A DNA stretch of 64,000 nt. Origin: an uncultured Hyphomonas sp. (lineage in GTDB: Bacteria; Pseudomonadota; Alphaproteobacteria; Caulobacterales; Hyphomonadaceae). The translations under genes were made by a program, and so were the position numbers. The stretch spans positions 558,001 to 622,000 of the forward strand of contig NZ_OY776147.1 in the NCBI RefSeq assembly GCF_963675305.1, in the 5' to 3' direction. Positions 61,484 to 64,000 of this stretch are shown in pieces; positions within the stretch are counted from its first letter, which is position 1, and every line of letters begins with the position of its first letter. Under the pieces are notes generated by a model that saw nothing but the letters and a program-made list of their open reading frames with translations, made no database searches and was not told where the DNA came from.

Positions 61484-62950
61484 TTGAAGCGTATCCTGAC
61501 TGGCGTTGTAATGGGGGTGATCCTGATCGCCGCATGCGCGCTGACTGCCGTCATCGTTGCAAAAAACCGGACTTTGTCCGTCGGCATTCGCGCTGTGACC
61601 TCCGGAATGGGCGATGCATCCGTCTCCGAACTGGGCGATGTGGAACCGTATCCTGTGATCGAGTTTGCGGAGAAGCATGCTTATGATCTCGGCGGGCAGG
61701 CCTATCTCTGGTTCTACGGCCGCTGGCGCATGATCCTGGAAGAGCGTGACTTCGTCCTGAAGAACGGAGCGGAGATCAATTCGCTCCTCAAATACCGGGA
61801 TCCGCCCACCGCCGACGACGAGATCTATGTCACGCCGAACCTCGATGTCCTGAACATCGTGTCCTTTTTCGATCTCGCGGAGCAGCCGCAGATCCTGACG
61901 ATTCCGCCGATCGAGGATGGCCGCTATTACACCTTCATGTTCGTGGATGCCTGGCACAACATTATCGCCAACGTCTCGCGCCAGCATTATCCACACGGTG
62001 GCCAGCAGGTCGCGCTGGTCGGTCCGGGCTGGCAGGGGGCACTGCCGGAGGGCGCTATTCGCCTGGACTCGCCGACAAACACAGTGGCGCTGCTCGGGCG
62101 TATCCGTGTCAGTCCCGAAATCCCGGAAGACGTGGCAAAGGCGCAGGCCCTTCTCGATGCGGTAGAGGTGGCGCCGCTGAGCACGATGATGGACCTACCG
62201 GTGCCGGCAGGCACCGTACCGGGGCAGAGCTATGAGCTGATCGACCCGAATGCGCGGCAAACGCTCGCGATTTTCGACAATTACCGCGAAATTCTCCGGC
62301 GCAATCCGCCCTACGGAAAAGACGCCTACGCGGCGGATATCTTCGAGGAAATCATTCCGGGCGCCGGCCTGGAGCCCAATCCGGTCTTTATGGCGGGGCT
62401 GAAGGAAACGGCGCGGGATAGCCAGCGCATGATCCGGACGACTCCTCTGGCATCTCGCCTGCGTGGCTGGAGCATGACCCCGCCGGAGGTCTCCACGCCA
62501 GACTGGTCGTGGCTGCTGCGGGCAGCGCTGACGGAGTACGGCATCCTCGTGAACGTGAAAGAGGAATCCGTCTACATCACCACGACGCTGGATTCGGATC
62601 GGAAGAATATGACGGGCGGGGAGTCCTATGAGCTGCGGCTTGCGTCACCGCCTCCCGTCAAGGAGTTCTGGTCCATCACCCTGTACGATATGGCAACGGC
62701 GCAGCTGATTGCGAATGATTGGGACAAGTTCCGGATCGGCGACAACACGCCGGGCCTGAAATATGAGGAGGACGGATCACTTCGTCTCTTCATCTCACCT
62801 GAGCCGCCGAAGGACGCTGACTATGTCCCCAACTGGATTCCGAGCACCCGGGACAAGGATATCCAGTTGAACATCGTCATGCGGATTTACGGGCCGACCG
62901 AAGAAATCCTCAGCAAGGAATGGTTCCCGGAAAACTGGCAGAAACAGTAA
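61484..62950 (+). CDS. fused DUF1254-DUF1214 protein
   Basis: The 488-residue protein has an N-terminal membrane segment (residues 4-26, ILTGVVMGVILIAACALTAV). DUF1254 covers about 55-185 (FYGRWRMILEERDFVLKNGA; YVTPNLDVLNIVSFFDLAEQ; PPIEDGRYYTFMFVDAWHNI) and DUF1214 about 375-480 (LASPPPVKEFWSITLYDMAT; RDKDIQLNIVMRIYGPTEEI). Start is TTG with GAGGGGG upstream. It is the single-chain counterpart of the split pair at 22086-23221. Function unknown; likely in the periplasm, anchored to the inner membrane. Confidence 0.85.
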   Translation: MKRILTGVVMGVILIAACALTAVIVAKNRTLSVGIRAVTSGMGDASVSELGDVEPYPVIEFAEKHAYDLGGQAYLWFYGRWRMILEERDFVLKNGAEINSLLKYRDPPTADDEIYVTPNLDVLNIVSFFDLAEQPQILTIPPIEDGRYYTFMFVDAWHNIIANVSRQHYPHGGQQVALVGPGWQGALPEGAIRLDSPTNTVALLGRIRVSPEIPEDVAKAQALLDAVEVAPLSTMMDLPVPAGTVPGQSYELIDPNARQTLAIFDNYREILRRNPPYGKDAYAADIFEEIIPGAGLEPNPVFMAGLKETARDSQRMIRTTPLASRLRGWSMTPPEVSTPDWSWLLRAALTEYGILVNVKEESVYITTTLDSDRKNMTGGESYELRLASPPPVKEFWSITLYDMATAQLIANDWDKFRIGDNTPGLKYEEDGSLRLFISPEPPKDADYVPNWIPSTRDKDIQLNIVMRIYGPTEEILSKEWFPENWQKQ

Positions 62951-62973
62951 CGCCATCCGGAGACCCAAAAGAA

Positions 62974-63001
62974 AAGGGCGGCCACCTGGTCGCCCTTTTT
63001 T
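62974..63001 (+). terminator. terminator after the DUF1254-DUF1214 gene
   Basis: AAGGGCG (62974-62980) pairs with CGCCCTT (62991-62997), with additional G-C pairs in the loop region, followed by a run of T residues to 63001. Confidence 0.85.
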
Positions 63002-63023
63002 GTTTTGCTCTTTATCAGACGTC

Positions 63024-63575
63024 TCAGGCTGCAGATGCGCCGAGTGCCTGTTTCGCTTCCATCGCGCAGACACGGCGGCAATCAAGCAACATGGCGCGTT
63101 GCTTGTTTGACCATCCTGTCAGGTTCAACGGCGGTTTGAGGAGGGCAATCAGCTTGCCCTCGGCGGCGGCAATGTCGCCTTCGAACGGGATGCGCGCGAG
63201 CGTCAGGGAGCGGAACATCCATTCCGACAAGGCCGCTTCGCCTTCGACCGGGAAGCGGTAATTATAGTGGCTCTGCCATCGGCCGGATTTGTCCCGGGGC
63301 AGGGCGGTCAGATTCAGGTCGTCCTTCAGGAGGGCGCCCAGGGAGCGCCGGAGCGTGCTGCCGCTCGATCCGTTCTGCGGATAGAAATGGTCCCGCGCGG
63401 CAAACCCCTTTTTCGTCATGCCGACATACAGCAGTCCGTCCGGCGGAATATCGAGTTCAGGCAGACTGGCGCCGTCGTTCAGGTAGACTGCATACACACC
63501 TGTCTGAGCCGGTGAGGCCGGTGACCAGGCTTGCGCTGCCATCTTCAAAGAAGTGCGTATGTCTTCTGAAATCAT
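63024..63575 (-). CDS. stand-alone GIY-YIG domain protein
   Basis: The 183-residue protein starts at ATG 63575 with AAAGGG upstream. TGVYAVYLNDG and LLYVGMTKKGFAARDHF form the GIY-YIG strand pair, with the following Arg in ARDHF as a possible catalytic residue. A C-terminal helical part contains LIALLKPPLNLTGWSNKQRA. It lacks the UvrB-binding and second nuclease domains of UvrC. GIY-YIG proteins nick DNA; this subgroup is uncharacterised to my knowledge. Confidence 0.75.
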   Translation of the reverse strand: MISEDIRTSLKMAAQAWSPASPAQTGVYAVYLNDGASLPELDIPPDGLLYVGMTKKGFAARDHFYPQNGSSGSTLRRSLGALLKDDLNLTALPRDKSGRWQSHYNYRFPVEGEAALSEWMFRSLTLARIPFEGDIAAAEGKLIALLKPPLNLTGWSNKQRAMLLDCRRVCAMEAKQALGASAA

Positions 63576-63673
63576 CACCGGCCCTTTCCGAGTAGGTGAT
63601 GATGACAGACAAGCGCTTATGTCGGGTTGAACGCTTTGGTTGAATTTCTTCTATCTGGTTCAACCCGCACCCT

Positions 63674-64000
63674 TTATTGGATGTGCAGCCCCGTCAGAAC
63701 GAGGAAGCTGGCGCCGATCAGGACGGCAAGTGAGAGCACCCCGGCGGTCAGCACACGTCCGCCGCTGGCGAGGACGGCGCGCAGATCTACCATCAGGCCG
63801 AGGGCCGCCATCGAAACAAGGGTGAGCAGCGTTGAGGCCGCAGCGATCGGGGGCAGGGCGGCTGCCGGGATCAGATTGGCGCTGCGTAGGGCCATCATGG
63901 CGAGGAAGCCGATGATGAACCACGGCACGAGGCGGCTGAGGCCCGGGCGGCTGGCGCCTGCCGCTTTTCCGCCCGCAAGGCCGAGCAACAGGATCACCGG
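63674..64000 (-). CDS. YeiH-like putative sulfate exporter, C-terminal part
   Basis: The frame is open to the window edge, so the gene is cut off. The visible 108 residues hold three to four hydrophobic helices (LVPWFIIGFLAMMALRSANL; ALGLMVDLRAVLASGGRVLT; VLSLAVLIGASFLVLTGLHI). The MVDLRAVLASGGR segment and the order match the end of the UPF0324/YeiH family, proposed to export sulfate or related anions. Confidence 0.75.
   Translation of the reverse strand, partial: PVILLLGLAGGKAAGASRPGLSRLVPWFIIGFLAMMALRSANLIPAAALPPIAAASTLLTLVSMAALGLMVDLRAVLASGGRVLTAGVLSLAVLIGASFLVLTGLHIQ

Noticed and set aside
1..64000. tRNA, rRNA, CRISPR array, prophage or complete insertion sequence
   Set aside because: I saw no tRNA-like cloverleaf in any gap, no repeat-spacer series and no integrase or full transposase.

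Overview
This 64 kb window is chromosomal DNA of an alphaproteobacterium. I infer Caulobacterales/Hyphomonadales, probably a Hyphomonas-like member of the Hyphomonadaceae. The grounds are a GC-rich and almost fully coding sequence, a ChpT-type histidine phosphotransferase in a chpT-cheY-cheR group, a DUF4167 gene beside prfA-prmC-clpB, a DnaG primase without its zinc ligands (a form I recall from alphaproteobacteria), a CCUCC-motif small RNA, and an ELM1-like gene next to greA. No rRNA, tRNA, CRISPR array, prophage or complete insertion sequence was seen. The only mobile-element trace is the start of a REP-associated tyrosine transposase and its REP hairpin at the left edge.

Layout. 1-2.8 kb is an accessory edge: a rayT fragment with REP hairpin, an AT-richer orphan gene with a HEPN-like Rx4H motif, an S24-type repressor with a candidate operator, a membrane protein and a possible 46-residue secreted peptide. 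2.8-7.8 kb holds a PLP decarboxylase with a LysR regulator, a small RNA gene, dps, an aspartate aminotransferase and a small membrane protein. 7.9-16.2 kb holds uvrC, a TetR regulator divergent from an MpaB-type oxygenase, an M20 peptidase, a GPH-type symporter, a DUF924 gene and ubiG. 16.3-22.1 kb is a forward run of lysC, ptsP, a RodZ-like gene and ispG. 22.1-27.4 kb is an accessory block: a split DUF1214/DUF1254 pair, an acyltransferase divergent from a membrane LytTR regulator, a glucuronoyl-esterase-like lipoprotein and a MAPEG protein. 27.4-35.1 kb returns to housekeeping with prfA, prmC, DUF4167, clpB and an S9 peptidase. 35.1-43.1 kb is envelope and signalling: an M23 peptidase, ydbH-ynbE-ydbL, a small membrane protein and chpT-cheY-cheR. 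43.2-55.8 kb holds mnmA, a LuxR solo, ELM1-like/greA, carB, several envelope or metabolic genes, an M48 protease, a TetR regulator, a 2OG oxygenase and carA. 55.9-61.3 kb is the macromolecular-synthesis group yqeY, a PRC-barrel lipoprotein, dnaG and rpoD. The right end holds a fused DUF1254-DUF1214 protein, a GIY-YIG protein and a truncated YeiH-like transporter.

How parts work together. prfA and prmC encode a release factor and the enzyme expected to methylate it. YdbH, YnbE and YdbL would form an envelope-spanning lipid conduit. ChpT sits with a receiver and a CheR, linking the CtrA phosphorelay to chemotaxis-type signalling. lysC and ptsP join amino-acid synthesis to nitrogen PTS signalling. 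carA and carB encode the two subunits of one enzyme but lie about 4.5 kb apart on the same strand.

The non-coding signals most worth following are the small RNA at 5293-5404 with a 18-bp palindrome upstream, the 9-bp direct repeats in front of the LytTR gene, the clpB terminator whose 3' arm contains the ribosome-binding site of the next gene, and candidate operators in front of the S24 and both TetR regulators. No gene-free stretch exceeds about 300 bases.
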